Positions 24,778-33,171 are shown, counted from the first letter of the stretch. The stretch is 64,000 bases of DNA from an uncultured Oscillibacter sp. (GCA_947577075.1 CANPTW010000002.1:62001-126000); one strand, 5' to 3'. Translations and numbers: made by a program. Notes: a model not told the origin generated them from the sequence alone.

Positions 24778-26076
24778 TTATCGGCGCTCCGTCCGGAGGC
24801 TTTCAAAGATGATCGGCCTGCCCTGGCAGCGGATCCTGCCGAACTTGACCTCTACGCCGCTTCCGTCGGCCAGATTTTCATACCGTCCGTCCGGCGCGTC
24901 CACCGCCACCGGGGCGCAGGCGCCCTTCAAGCTGAAGACCCCCGTAAGCTGCCGCTCCCCGGAGCGGTGAACCGCGTACAGGATGTCCCCCGCCAGGGCG
25001 CGGACCTGATAGGCGCTGTCCGTGAGCAGGGGGTTCCGCTTCAGGGCGGCCAGCCGCCGCAGCTGCTCCGCCCGGTCCGGTCCGGAGGACCAGTCCACGG
25101 GGTCCCGGTCAAACAGGGACGGGAGATGTGCGCAGCTCTGTTCCTGCCCAGCGTAGAGCAGGGTCATCCCCTTTTGGAAATAGAGGAAGGCCGTCCAGTT
25201 CAGAAGGGCCGTCTCATCGGGAATCACGAACGCCGCCCGAAGCTGGTCGTGGTTTTCCAGATAGCGGAGCTTGACGTAATTGTCCGGATAGATGGTTTCC
25301 TGCCGGCTGAGGGCGGCGGCGTAGGCGCTCAGGGGAAGCGTCCCCTCCAAATACTGCTGGAAGCAGGAAAACACGTCGTACTCATAGCCGGCGTCAAAGG
25401 CCTGGAAAAGCTCCGAATCGGACAGGGCGGGAATGCCCTCCGCCCGGGCGCCGGAGACGAAGCCCGGCTCCACCGACTCGCAGAGCCAGAAGCAGCCGGG
25501 GCGGACGGCTTCCACCTCCGCCCTGGCCCGCAGCCAGAACTCCAGGGGCACCAGGGAGGCCACGTCGCACCGGAACCCGTCCACCATGGAGGCCCAGTAT
25601 TTCAGCGTGTCGATCTGGTAATCCCACAGCTCCGGATGGGAGTAATCCAGGTCCGCAACGTCGGACCAGTCGCCGACCCGATTGCCCAGGCTGCCGTCCG
25701 GCCGGCGGTAAAACCACTCCGGATGGTGCTCCGCCAGCCAGGAGTCCGGGGAGGTGTGGTTGTACACCACGTCGATGATGCACCGCATGCCCAGCCGGTG
25801 AATTTGGTCCACCAGCCGCCGGAAGTCCTCCAGCGTGCCGAATTCCGGGTTGACGGCCCGGTAGTCGGAGATGGCGTAGGGGCTGCCCAGGGAGCCCTTC
25901 CGGGCCTTGGCCCCCACGGGGTGGATGGGCAGCAGCCAGATCATGTCCGCCCCCAGCCCCTTGATCCGTTCCAGGTCCCGGCGGAGGGCCTCGAAGGTGC
26001 CCTCGGCGCTGTAGTTGCGGACGTACACCGAGTAGAGAATCTGATTGCGGTAGTCCTTTTTCGTATTCTTGGCCAT
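24778..26076 (-). CDS. GH13 alpha-amylase-family glucan hydrolase or transglycosylase
   Basis: 432 residues without signal peptide, so cytoplasmic. A (beta/alpha)8 barrel is indicated by the four GH13 regions: DVVYNHT (region I), GFRCDVA with the nucleophile Asp (region II), FWLCESVEP with the acid/base Glu (region III) and LENHDQ (region IV). A short C-terminal beta domain follows. The small size and intracellular location fit a maltodextrin-processing enzyme such as a neopullulanase-like or sucrose-phosphorylase-like protein; the exact specificity cannot be fixed. It lies 19 bp after malQ. Confidence 0.83.
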   Translation of the reverse strand: MAKNTKKDYRNQILYSVYVRNYSAEGTFEALRRDLERIKGLGADMIWLLPIHPVGAKARKGSLGSPYAISDYRAVNPEFGTLEDFRRLVDQIHRLGMRCIIDVVYNHTSPDSWLAEHHPEWFYRRPDGSLGNRVGDWSDVADLDYSHPELWDYQIDTLKYWASMVDGFRCDVASLVPLEFWLRARAEVEAVRPGCFWLCESVEPGFVSGARAEGIPALSDSELFQAFDAGYEYDVFSCFQQYLEGTLPLSAYAAALSRQETIYPDNYVKLRYLENHDQLRAAFVIPDETALLNWTAFLYFQKGMTLLYAGQEQSCAHLPSLFDRDPVDWSSGPDRAEQLRRLAALKRNPLLTDSAYQVRALAGDILYAVHRSGERQLTGVFSLKGACAPVAVDAPDGRYENLADGSGVEVKFGRIRCQGRPIIFESLRTERR

Positions 26077-26095
26077 AAAAACCGTTCCTCCTGTT

Positions 26096-27598
26096 TCACA
26101 CGGGCCGGCCGGAAGGGCCGGGAAGCCGCTGGTACACCTGCATTTCCCGGTACAGCCGCCGGGACAGCCGCCTGCCGAAGGTTCCCGGAAGGGCGCGCCA
26201 CTGCCAGTTGCCCCCCAGGGTGGAGGGGATGTTCATCCGGGCCTCGCTGCCCAGGCCCAGCAGGTCCTGGAACTGCACCACCGCCAGATCGGCGGGGGAG
26301 GCCCAGAGGGAGCGCATCATGCCCCAGTGGTAGCCCTCCCGCTTGTTCAGACGGAGGTAGGCCTTGGCGAAATCCACGTCCTGCTTGGGGGCGGAGGCCA
26401 TCCAGCCCTGAATGGTGTCGTTGTCATGGGTGCCGGTATAGGCCACGCAGCGGGCGGGATAGCGGTGGGGCAGATAGTCGCCGACGCCGTCCCGGCTGTC
26501 GAAGGCGAACTCCAGCACCTTCATGCCGGGGTAGCCGGAGTCCCGGAGGAGCCTGCACACCGAGGGGGTGAGGAAGCCCAGGTCCTCGGCGATGATCTCC
26601 TTTTCCCCCAGGGCCCGGTTCACCGCCTGGAAGAAGCCGATGCCGGGGCCGGGCCGCCAGGTTCCGTTCCGGGCGGTGGGTTCGCCGTAGGGGATGGCGT
26701 AATAGGAGTCGAAGCCCCGGAAGTGGTCGATGCGCAGAATGTCATAGAGCCGGAACTGGAAGGAGATGCGGCGCAGCCACCAGGCGTAGCCGTCCCCCCT
26801 CATCCGCTCCCAGTCGAACAGGGGATTGCCCCACAGCTGCCCGTCGGGGGCGAAGCCGTCGGGGGGGCAGCCCGCCACCTCGGTGGGCAGGCCCTCCCCG
26901 TCCAGCTGGAACTGCTCCGGGCTGGCCCAGACGTCGGCGCTGTCGCCGGAGACATAGATGGGCAGATCCCCGATGATGGACAGCCCCAGGCCGTTGGCGT
27001 GCCGCTTCAGCGCCCTCCATTGGCGGAAAAAGAGGTACTGAACCCCCTTCCAGAAGGAGATCTCCTCCGCCAGCTCCTTCCGGGCGCGGGCCAGGGCGCC
27101 GGGCCTGCGCAGCCGCAGGTCCTCGGGCCACTGGGACCAGGGGGCTCCGCCGTGCCGGTCCTTCAGGGCCATGAACAGGGCATAGTCCTCCAGCCAGTCC
27201 GCCTGTTCCCCGCAGAAGGCGGGGAAATCGGGTTCCCCCCGGGCCAGCAGCCGGCCGCAGGCCATGCGGAGCACGCCGAAACGGGCGGCGTACATCCGCC
27301 CATAGTCCACCCGCTCGGGATCGTCCCCCCAATCGAGGGACCGGAATTCACCGCCGTCCAGCAGCCCCTCCTCCGCCAGGAGGTCCAGGTCGATGAAGTA
27401 GGGGTTTCCGGCAAAGGAGGAGAAGGACTGATAGGGGGAGTCCCCGTAGCTTGTGGGGCCCACGGGCAGAAGCTGCCAGCAGCTCTGGCCGCCCGCGGCC
27501 AGGAAATCCGCGAATTTCCACGCTTCCTTTCCCAAGGTGCCGATGCCGTAAGGGGAGGGAAGGGAGGAAATGGGCATCAGGATGCCGGATCTTCTCAC
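26096..27598 (-). CDS. malQ: 4-alpha-glucanotransferase (amylomaltase, GH77)
   Basis: Transfers maltodextrin segments between glucan chains, releasing glucose, in the cytoplasm. The 500-residue protein shows the GH77 motifs RIDHFRGF (nucleophile Asp), AEDLG (acid/base Glu) and GTHDNDT (third acidic residue), and begins with the usual SGILMPISSLPS...YGIGT block. The start codon is GTG (27598), preceded by GGAAGGTGA. Together with the GH13 gene and the LacI regulator immediately upstream it makes the processing half of the maltodextrin cluster. Confidence 0.94.
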   Translation of the reverse strand: MRRSGILMPISSLPSPYGIGTLGKEAWKFADFLAAGGQSCWQLLPVGPTSYGDSPYQSFSSFAGNPYFIDLDLLAEEGLLDGGEFRSLDWGDDPERVDYGRMYAARFGVLRMACGRLLARGEPDFPAFCGEQADWLEDYALFMALKDRHGGAPWSQWPEDLRLRRPGALARARKELAEEISFWKGVQYLFFRQWRALKRHANGLGLSIIGDLPIYVSGDSADVWASPEQFQLDGEGLPTEVAGCPPDGFAPDGQLWGNPLFDWERMRGDGYAWWLRRISFQFRLYDILRIDHFRGFDSYYAIPYGEPTARNGTWRPGPGIGFFQAVNRALGEKEIIAEDLGFLTPSVCRLLRDSGYPGMKVLEFAFDSRDGVGDYLPHRYPARCVAYTGTHDNDTIQGWMASAPKQDVDFAKAYLRLNKREGYHWGMMRSLWASPADLAVVQFQDLLGLGSEARMNIPSTLGGNWQWRALPGTFGRRLSRRLYREMQVYQRLPGPSGRPV

Positions 27599-27654
27599 GT
27601 TGGAATCACCTTCCTAATCGGAGCCCGTTTTTGACGGGGACCGGAGTGAAGTAA

Positions 27655-27680
27655 AGGGCCGCCCTCCGGCGGCCCTTGCG
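27655..27680 (-). terminator. Hairpin between lacI-type gene and malQ
   Basis: AAGGGCCGCC/GGCGGCCCTT stem with a short loop just past the regulator stop codon. It may reduce read-through from the regulator gene into malQ. Confidence 0.55.
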
Positions 27681-27681
27681 G

Positions 27682-28689
27682 TCAGGAAAGCCGGGCTACG
27701 CTCTCGCCCTGAATGAGCCGGAAGGGGACCAGCTCGTGGACGGGGCGGCCGCCCAGGACGATGGCCCGCAGCAGCGTGTCCACCCCCCGCTCGGCCAGCC
27801 GCTGGGTGTCCTGCTGGACCGTGGTCAGCCGGGGGAGGGAATACTGCCCGATGACGATGCCGTCATAGCCCACCACGGAAATGTCCTCCGGCACCCGCCG
27901 CCCCATGTCCCGCAGGGCCCGGATGGCCCCCAGGGCCATCACGTCGCTGATGGCGAAAATGGCGGTGAGACGGGGGCAGCGCGCCAGCAGCTTCTGCGTG
28001 GCGGCGTAAGCCTCCGGCATGGAATAGCGGCAGGGCTCGCACTGCCGGTCCACGTCGAAGGGCAGCCCCAGGCGGCGGCAGGCATCCCGGCAGCCGGTGA
28101 GGCGGCTGTAGCTGATCTGGGAGCAGGACCAGTTTCCGCCCAGGAACCCGATGTGCCGGTGGCCCTGTCCGGCCAGCAGCTGGACGACCTGCTCCGCGGC
28201 CTCGCCGTCGTCGGTGGTAAAGGAGGACAGGTTGCCGAAGCCCAGCTCCCGGGCGCTGTTGGTCAGCAGCACGCAGGGGGCGGCGATGGGGGCGAAACCC
28301 GCCTTGAAGAGGTCCAGGTCCCCCCCCAGGAAGATGATCCCCCGGGGGCGGCGCTCCCGGTGGAGCTGGAGGGCGTAGGCCACCTCGTTGGCGTCCTCGT
28401 ACAGGTAGTAGACGGCGGCGTCCTGCCCCGCGTCCAGCAGAAGGGCCTGGAGCTTTTCCACCAGGTCGGCGAAGAGCATGTTCATGGTCCCTTTGACAAT
28501 GACGGCAATGCTGCTCCCGCTTTGCTGCTTCAGGTGCTTGGCGTTGTTGTTGGGCTGGAAGCCCTGGGCCTCCACCACGGCCAGCACCTTCTGCCGGGTC
28601 TCCTCGCTGACGTCGGGGTGGTCGTTCAGCACCCGGGACACGGTGGACACACCGCACCCGGAGAGCCGGGCAATATCTTTGATGGTCAT
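27682..28689 (-). CDS. LacI-family repressor of the maltodextrin genes
   Basis: A 335-residue regulator: HTH at residues 1-50 (MTIKDIARLSGCGVSTVSRVLN), hinge helix, then a periplasmic-binding-protein-like effector domain. The track ORF to 29112 is a read-through; the ATG at 28689 has GAGGGG upstream and its own promoter. It sits between the permease genes and malQ. Two palindromes in front of the binding-protein gene (32091-32102 and 32115-32126) fit a LacI-family dimer, so it probably represses the transporter operon until maltodextrin is present. Confidence 0.9.
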   Translation of the reverse strand: MTIKDIARLSGCGVSTVSRVLNDHPDVSEETRQKVLAVVEAQGFQPNNNAKHLKQQSGSSIAVIVKGTMNMLFADLVEKLQALLLDAGQDAAVYYLYEDANEVAYALQLHRERRPRGIIFLGGDLDLFKAGFAPIAAPCVLLTNSARELGFGNLSSFTTDDGEAAEQVVQLLAGQGHRHIGFLGGNWSCSQISYSRLTGCRDACRRLGLPFDVDRQCEPCRYSMPEAYAATQKLLARCPRLTAIFAISDVMALGAIRALRDMGRRVPEDISVVGYDGIVIGQYSLPRLTTVQQDTQRLAERGVDTLLRAIVLGGRPVHELVPFRLIQGESVARLS

Positions 28690-28728
28690 ACCGCGTCCCC
28701 TCTTTCTCGGCAGCTTGAAATCTGGGAA

Positions 28729-28757
28729 ATCATAGCACATTTTAACCGGCGGCGCAA
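28729..28757 (-). promoter_or_regulatory. Promoter of the LacI-type regulator
   Basis: -35 TTGCGC (28752-28757), a 17-bp spacer with an extended -10 TG, -10 TATGAT (28729-28734). Confidence 0.7.
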
Positions 28758-28766
28758 GGCTTTTTG

Positions 28767-28800
28767 GAAAGGTTATGCCTTTAACCAGAACCTTTCCGCC
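28767..28800. other. Hairpin between permease operon end and regulator promoter
   Basis: GGAAAGGTT and AACCTTTCC form a 9-bp stem around a 14-base loop shortly past the permease stop codon. It may separate the two transcripts, although no T-run follows on the minus strand. Confidence 0.45.
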
Positions 28801-28805
28801 GGAGA

Positions 28806-29663
28806 TTATCCCTTTACGGCGCCGGCGGCCACACCCTTGATGATGTGCTTCTGGCAGGTGAGATAGAAGACGACGACGGGGATGATGCTCAAAAGGATCA
28901 GCGCCATGGTGGCGCCCAGGTCCACGGTGCCGTAGCTGCCCTTGAGATACTGGATATGGATGGGGATGGTGCGGTATTTGTTGATGTCCAGCACCAGGTA
29001 GGGAAGCAGGTAATCGTTCCAGACCCACATGATTTCCAGGATGCCCACGGAGATCATGGTGGGCTTCAGCATGGGCAGCACCACAGAGAAGAAGACCCGC
29101 AGGGGACCGCACCCGTCGATGGCGGCGGCCTCCTCAATCTCCAGGGGAATGGACTTGACGAAGCCCACGAACATGAAGATGGCCAGCCCCGCGCCGAAGC
29201 CCAGGTATACCACCGGGATGGTCCAGGGGGTGTTCAGGTGGAGCTTATCCGCCGTTTTGGAAAGGGTGAACATGACCATCTGGAAGGGGACCACCATGGA
29301 GAAGACGCACAAGAAGTAGAGCAGCTTGCAGAAGGCGGAATTCACCCTGGCGATGTACCAGGCGGCCATGGAGGTGCACAGGAGAATCAGGAAGGTGGAG
29401 GCCAGGGTAATGACCACGCTGTAAAGCACGCTCTTGGCAAAGGGGTAGTTGCCGAAGGTCATGCCCTTGATGAAGTTCTCGAACCCGGCCCACATCTCCC
29501 CGGAGGGCAGGGCGAAGGTGTCGGTCTTGACAAAGGTGTTGAGCTTGAAGGAGTTGACCACCACCGTGAGAACGGGCAGCACGTAGATCACGCAGATCAC
29601 GGCCAGAGTCACCGACAGGATGGTCTTCCGGCGGCGCTCGGCGGAAAGGGTTTTGGCATTCAT
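28806..29663 (-). CDS. Maltodextrin ABC transporter permease (MalG type)
   Basis: 285 residues with six membrane segments and the EAA loop IEEAAAIDGCGPLRVFF. The C-terminal ...GAVKG is typical. It overlaps the MalF-type gene by one base (TAATG), so translation is coupled. No operon ATPase is visible; a shared MsmX/MsiK-type ATPase encoded elsewhere is likely. Confidence 0.88.
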   Translation of the reverse strand: MNAKTLSAERRRKTILSVTLAVICVIYVLPVLTVVVNSFKLNTFVKTDTFALPSGEMWAGFENFIKGMTFGNYPFAKSVLYSVVITLASTFLILLCTSMAAWYIARVNSAFCKLLYFLCVFSMVVPFQMVMFTLSKTADKLHLNTPWTIPVVYLGFGAGLAIFMFVGFVKSIPLEIEEAAAIDGCGPLRVFFSVVLPMLKPTMISVGILEIMWVWNDYLLPYLVLDINKYRTIPIHIQYLKGSYGTVDLGATMALILLSIIPVVVFYLTCQKHIIKGVAAGAVKG

Positions 29664-30583
29664 TACTGCTGTACCTCCTTTTTGCGGGTGTAGCCCAGCT
29701 GGGCCAGGCCCAGTCCGGCGACCAGGATGAAGAAGATAACCGCCTTGGCCTGGGCCACGCCCTGGGAGGAGGAGCTGGAGCCGTAGAAGGTGTTGTAGAT
29801 GTTCAGCGCCAGCATCTCCGTGGTCTTGACGGTGGTCCCGCCGGGCTGGATGACAAAGGGCTGCCCGTTGGTCAGGGCCAGGTTCTGGTCGAAGAGCTTG
29901 AAGCCGTTGGTCAGGGAGAGGAACATGCAGATGGTGATGGAGGGCATCACGTTGGGAATGGTCACCTTGAACAGGGTCTGCCAGCGGGTGGCGCCGTCAA
30001 TCCGGGCGGCCTCCAGCATCTCCCCCGGGACGTTCTGGAGGCCCGCAATGTAGATGATCATCATATAGCCGATCTGCTGCCAGCACATGAGGATGATGAG
30101 CCCCCAGAAGCCGTATTTGCTCTCCAGCAGGATGGAGGTGCTCCAGCGGCTGAGAATGCCGTCGAAGATCATGGACCAGATGTAGCCCAGGACGATGCCG
30201 CCGATGAGATTTGGCATGAAGAAAACGGTGCGGAACAGGTTGCTGCCCTGGATGCCCTGGGTCAGGGCATAGGCCACGGCGAAGGCCAGCACGTTGATGA
30301 GCACCACGGACACCACGGCAAAGAGGGCGGTGTACCAAAAGGCGTGGCGGAAGGAGACGTCCTGGAAGGCCTTGACATAGTTCCCCAGACCGATGAACTG
30401 GGCGTTGGAGATGGTTTTAAACTTGCACATGGACAGCCAGATGCCCTGGAAGAAGGGCCAGACAAAGCCGATGATGAAGGCGATGACCACCGGCCCCAGA
30501 AACAGCGGCGCCCAGCGCCGGGTGGAGGTCCGGATGGAATTGCTGTTGGTGAGCTTTTTCGTTTTCAAAATATCAACTCCCAA
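29663..30583 (-). CDS. Maltodextrin ABC transporter permease (MalF type)
   Basis: 306-residue permease with six membrane segments and the EAA loop LEAARIDGATRWQTLF near residue 200. It starts after two intercistronic hairpins downstream of the binding-protein gene and is coupled to the MalG-type gene. The N-terminus (about 30 residues, rich in Lys, Thr and Ser) is cytoplasmic. Confidence 0.88.
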   Translation of the reverse strand: MGVDILKTKKLTNSNSIRTSTRRWAPLFLGPVVIAFIIGFVWPFFQGIWLSMCKFKTISNAQFIGLGNYVKAFQDVSFRHAFWYTALFAVVSVVLINVLAFAVAYALTQGIQGSNLFRTVFFMPNLIGGIVLGYIWSMIFDGILSRWSTSILLESKYGFWGLIILMCWQQIGYMMIIYIAGLQNVPGEMLEAARIDGATRWQTLFKVTIPNVMPSITICMFLSLTNGFKLFDQNLALTNGQPFVIQPGGTTVKTTEMLALNIYNTFYGSSSSSQGVAQAKAVIFFILVAGLGLAQLGYTRKKEVQQ

Positions 30584-30598
30584 TCAGATTCGGGGGGG

Positions 30599-30641
30599 CG
30601 GATATCGTTCGCTCACCGGAGCCGTGGGCGAACGATGTCCG
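30599..30641 (-). other. Hairpin 1 between binding protein and permease genes (maltodextrin)
   Basis: CGGATATCGTTCGC pairs with GCGAACGATGTCCG (one G-U type mismatch) around a loop of about 15 bases. Confidence 0.65.
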
Positions 30642-30661
30642 TCTCCATGGATGGGTCCGGA

Positions 30662-30695
30662 CAGGCAGGGCGGGCGTTCCCGCCCGCCCCGCCTG
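30662..30695 (-). other. Hairpin 2 between binding protein and permease genes (maltodextrin)
   Basis: GGCAGGGCGGGCG pairs with CGCCCGCCCCGCC with a single bulge. It is very GC-rich and close to the stop codon of the binding-protein gene. It probably protects the upstream mRNA from 3' decay. Confidence 0.65.
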
Positions 30696-30730
30696 CTTCC
30701 GCGCTCCGGAAAGGGGGAACGCGGATGCTT

Positions 30731-32053
30731 TTAGCCGTTGGCGTTTTGATACTGCACGGCCCAGCCGTCCACGAAGGCGGTGCGGACCTGCTCCCAGTTG
30801 GCGGCGGACTGGTCGGCGTTGTACTGGTTCAGCGCGGCCACCAGGGCGGCGCGGTAGTCGTCCACGTTGGGCTGGAAGTTGGTGGCCCAGTTCATCACAT
30901 AGCAGCCGTCGGCGGTATAGGCGTCGGCAGCGGCCAGGAAGCCGTTGGTGGATTCGGCGGCCTGCTTATAGGGCATGACGCCGAAGGTGTCCACCAGCTT
31001 GCGGGAGGCGTCGGGATCGGTGACGCACCAGACCATGAAGTCCATGGTGGCCTGCTGATCCTCTTCCGAGGCCTGGCAGTTGATGGCCCAGCAGTTTTCG
31101 GTGCCGCAGTTCAGGCCGGCCTTTTCCTCGCCGGAAACGCCGCAGTAGTAAGGAATCATGGTGGCGTTGGGGACCTGCTCCTTCAAGCCCTCGTACTCCC
31201 AGGAGCCCTGGACCTGGAACGCGGCCTTGCCGGAGCGGAACTCCTCGCTGGCGTCATGGCCGCCGGTGGCCAGCTCCTTGGGGTCGGTCAGGCTGTTGTT
31301 GATGCACAGGTCGTAGAGATTCTTGAAGTTGTCCAGGTATTTTCCGGTAATGGTGGCGGGGCACTCGGTCCAGGTTTCGCCCTCCTGCTCATAATAGTAC
31401 TCCAGGTTGGCCATGTGGCCGGTGAAGCGCCAGGAGGAGGAGCCGTCCATGTCGCAGGAGGTGAAGGCGTCGAAGCCCAGCTCCCCGGCGCGGCTGTGGA
31501 TGTCCTCGGCCACGGCCTTGAGCCCGTCGAAGTTTTTGATCTCATCCATGGAGTGGCCGGCTTGCTCCACCAGGTCGGGGTTGACAATGATGCCGTAGCA
31601 CTCATAGCAGTAGCCGATGGAAACCAGCTTCCCGTCCTCGGCATAGAGGTTGTAAGCGTCGGTGCTCAGTTCGTTGGCAATGGGGGTTCCGGTGAGGTCC
31701 AGGGCGTAGTCCTGCCAGTCCTTGACGCCCGCGGTGTTGCCGATGACGAAGAGGGTGGGAGGCGCGCTCTTGTCCATCTCGGAGATGAGGGTCTGGCTGT
31801 AGGTTCCGGAGGCGGCGGTAACCACCTGGACGGGCACGCCGGTCTTTTCGGTATAGGTGGCGGCGATATCCTGGAGAACCTCGTCGGATTCGGGCTTGAA
31901 GTTCAGCCAGTAGACGCGGCCGGAGGCGCCGGAAGCGCCGCCGTTTTCGGAAGAGGAGCCGCTGTCCGCAGCCGGAGCGTCTCCGCCGCCGCAGGCGGCC
32001 AGGGACAGCGCCATCACGGCGCAAAGGAGCAGAGCCAAGAGTCGTTTCTTCAT
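30731..32053 (-). CDS. Maltodextrin-type ABC transporter binding lipoprotein
   Basis: 440 residues; start MKKRLLALL with AGGAGG 9 bases upstream (the track ORF to 32383 extends through the promoter). The signal peptide has lipobox LAAC and a Gly/Asp/Ser linker. A class SBP_bac_1 binding domain with aromatic residues for sugar stacking follows. It is the first gene of the transporter operon. The substrate is inferred to be maltodextrin from the linked malQ and GH13 genes. Confidence 0.86.
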   Translation of the reverse strand: MKKRLLALLLCAVMALSLAACGGGDAPAADSGSSSENGGASGASGRVYWLNFKPESDEVLQDIAATYTEKTGVPVQVVTAASGTYSQTLISEMDKSAPPTLFVIGNTAGVKDWQDYALDLTGTPIANELSTDAYNLYAEDGKLVSIGYCYECYGIIVNPDLVEQAGHSMDEIKNFDGLKAVAEDIHSRAGELGFDAFTSCDMDGSSSWRFTGHMANLEYYYEQEGETWTECPATITGKYLDNFKNLYDLCINNSLTDPKELATGGHDASEEFRSGKAAFQVQGSWEYEGLKEQVPNATMIPYYCGVSGEEKAGLNCGTENCWAINCQASEEDQQATMDFMVWCVTDPDASRKLVDTFGVMPYKQAAESTNGFLAAADAYTADGCYVMNWATNFQPNVDDYRAALVAALNQYNADQSAANWEQVRTAFVDGWAVQYQNANG

Positions 32054-32090
32054 TTCATAATCCTCCTGATAGTATTTGTTCGCCAGAGTT

Positions 32091-32102
32091 GGGAACGCTT
32101 CC
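32091..32102. promoter_or_regulatory. LacI-type operator, distal
   Basis: GGGAACGCTTCC has a central CG like LacI/GalR-family operators. It is centred 24 bp from the second site and lies about 33-44 bases downstream of the inferred start. Confidence 0.65.
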
Positions 32103-32114
32103 GGAACCGTTATT

Positions 32115-32126
32115 GGTAACGTTTCC
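32115..32126. promoter_or_regulatory. LacI-type operator, proximal
   Basis: GGTAACGTTTCC (within TGGTAACGTTTCCA) also resembles a cre-type site, so CcpA could bind as well. It overlaps positions of about +9 to +20 of the transporter transcript. Confidence 0.7.
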
Positions 32127-32141
32127 AGAACCCATGCACTT

Positions 32142-32170
32142 ATCATAGCAACAATTGGGAAAGGATGCAA
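32142..32170 (-). promoter_or_regulatory. Sigma-A promoter of the maltodextrin transporter operon
   Basis: -35 TTGCAT (32165-32170), a 17-bp spacer, -10 TATGAT (32142-32147), with both operators just downstream. Confidence 0.8.
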
Positions 32171-32453
32171 GGAAAACTTGAGCGGCAAGAAAAAAATTGG
32201 AGGGCTGCTAAAAAATATTTCCCATTTTTGGGGAAAAGCGCCAAGTAATTCCGGGGTGGGCCCGGCAGGAGCCGCGGCCCGGCGGGCGTCCGCCCCGCCG
32301 CAAGGCGTTTCCGGCGGCGTTTCCACCGCCCGGCCGCTTTGCCGTTCCCCACTGCTCTTTTTGGCGCCATTTGGGGAAAACACCGGGCCGCGCCGGAAGG
32401 CCCCGCCTGGAAAAACCCGGCCGCATCAATTTTATAAAACAGAAAAATAAATC

Positions 32454-32482
32454 TTGACTTTCATAAAGTTAATGTTTATATT
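32454..32482 (+). promoter_or_regulatory. Sigma-A promoter of the DUF2089 gene
   Basis: -35 TTGACT (32454-32459), a 17-bp spacer, -10 TATATT (32477-32482). Confidence 0.8.
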
Positions 32483-32496
32483 TAATATTATGAAAG
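32458..32496. promoter_or_regulatory. Inverted repeat CTTTCATAA-N21-TTATGAAAG around the -10 box
   Basis: A perfect 9-bp inverted repeat spans from the -35 edge to the ribosome binding site. It suits an autorepressor, perhaps the DUF2089 protein itself. Confidence 0.6.
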
Positions 32497-32508
32497 GAGG
32501 CCGTGCCT

Positions 32509-32808
32509 ATGACCACTGTGCCCCCCTGGATGGCGGACCTGGACGAACAGGATTTGACCTTTGTGAAGCGCTTCCTTCTGGCCTCCGGCTCCCTGAAGGA
32601 GGTGGCCGCCCAGTACGGCGTCAGCTATCCCACGGTGCGCCTGCGCCTGGACCGGCTGATACAGAAGATACGCCTCAGCGACACGGCGGAGGCGGACCCC
32701 TACGTCGCCCTGGTGAAGCGCCTGGCGGTGGACGACAAGCTGGACTTCGACACCGCGAAGATATTGATTGCGGCCTACAGGGAGGCCCGGAACGAGAATG
32801 GAGGTTGA
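32509..32808 (+). CDS. DUF2089 family helix-turn-helix protein
   Basis: The 99-residue protein has a central HTH (ASGSLKEVAAQYGVSYPTVRLRLDRLIQKI, about residues 28-57) like sigma-region-4 or DUF2089 proteins. The ATG at 32509 has AGGAGG 8 bases upstream; the GTG at 32503 is the track start. It is followed 3 bp later by a small membrane protein gene, the usual arrangement for this family, suggesting a regulator and its membrane partner. Function is not established. Confidence 0.8.
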   Translation: MTTVPPWMADLDEQDLTFVKRFLLASGSLKEVAAQYGVSYPTVRLRLDRLIQKIRLSDTAEADPYVALVKRLAVDDKLDFDTAKILIAAYREARNENGG

Positions 32809-32811
32809 GAG

Positions 32812-33138
32812 ATGGCCGTTTTGACTAAGGGAATGATTGTGTTGTTGGTGTTTACGCTGGTGGTCCTTGCGGGAGGGATTTTCCTGCAAATCTTCCTCTC
32901 CAAGCGGGAGAGCCGCTGGCCGGGCCTGGTCCTGCCGCTGCTGACGTTTTTGTGGTCCCTGCTGGGCCCGCTGAACGTCATGGACACCGGCAGCGTGTCC
33001 CGGAATGTCCTGCTGGTGCTGGTGACCCTGCTGGCGGGGAACATCCCCACGCTGCTTCTGCTGGCGATTTACTGGGCGGTCCGGGAGAAACGGCGGGTGC
33101 GGGACCAGATCGACAAAATGAAAATTGACGAGCTGTAA
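32812..33138 (+). CDS. Small membrane protein, partner of the DUF2089 gene
   Basis: 108 residues with three hydrophobic segments (about 8-27, 37-52 and 66-88) and a basic cytoplasmic tail (REKRRVRDQIDKMKIDEL). No catalytic motif. The operon with the DUF2089 regulator suggests that it senses or carries out the regulated response. I do not recognise a named family. Confidence 0.75.
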   Translation: MAVLTKGMIVLLVFTLVVLAGGIFLQIFLSKRESRWPGLVLPLLTFLWSLLGPLNVMDTGSVSRNVLLVLVTLLAGNIPTLLLLAIYWAVREKRRVRDQIDKMKIDEL

Positions 33139-33146
33139 GGCGCAGA

Positions 33147-33171
33147 GGCTCCCCTCCGGGGAGTCTTTTTT
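33147..33171 (+). terminator. Rho-independent terminator of the DUF2089 operon
   Basis: GGCTCCCC, TCC loop, GGGGAGTC, then TTTTTT. Confidence 0.85.

Larger units (their letters stand above)
32054..32508. other. 455-bp divergent intergenic region
   Basis: Holds the leftward promoter and two operators (32091-32170) and the rightward DUF2089 promoter (32454-32482). The centre (about 32230-32420) is GC-rich with short palindromes such as GGCGGGGCGGACGCC but no convincing gene. Confidence 0.6.
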
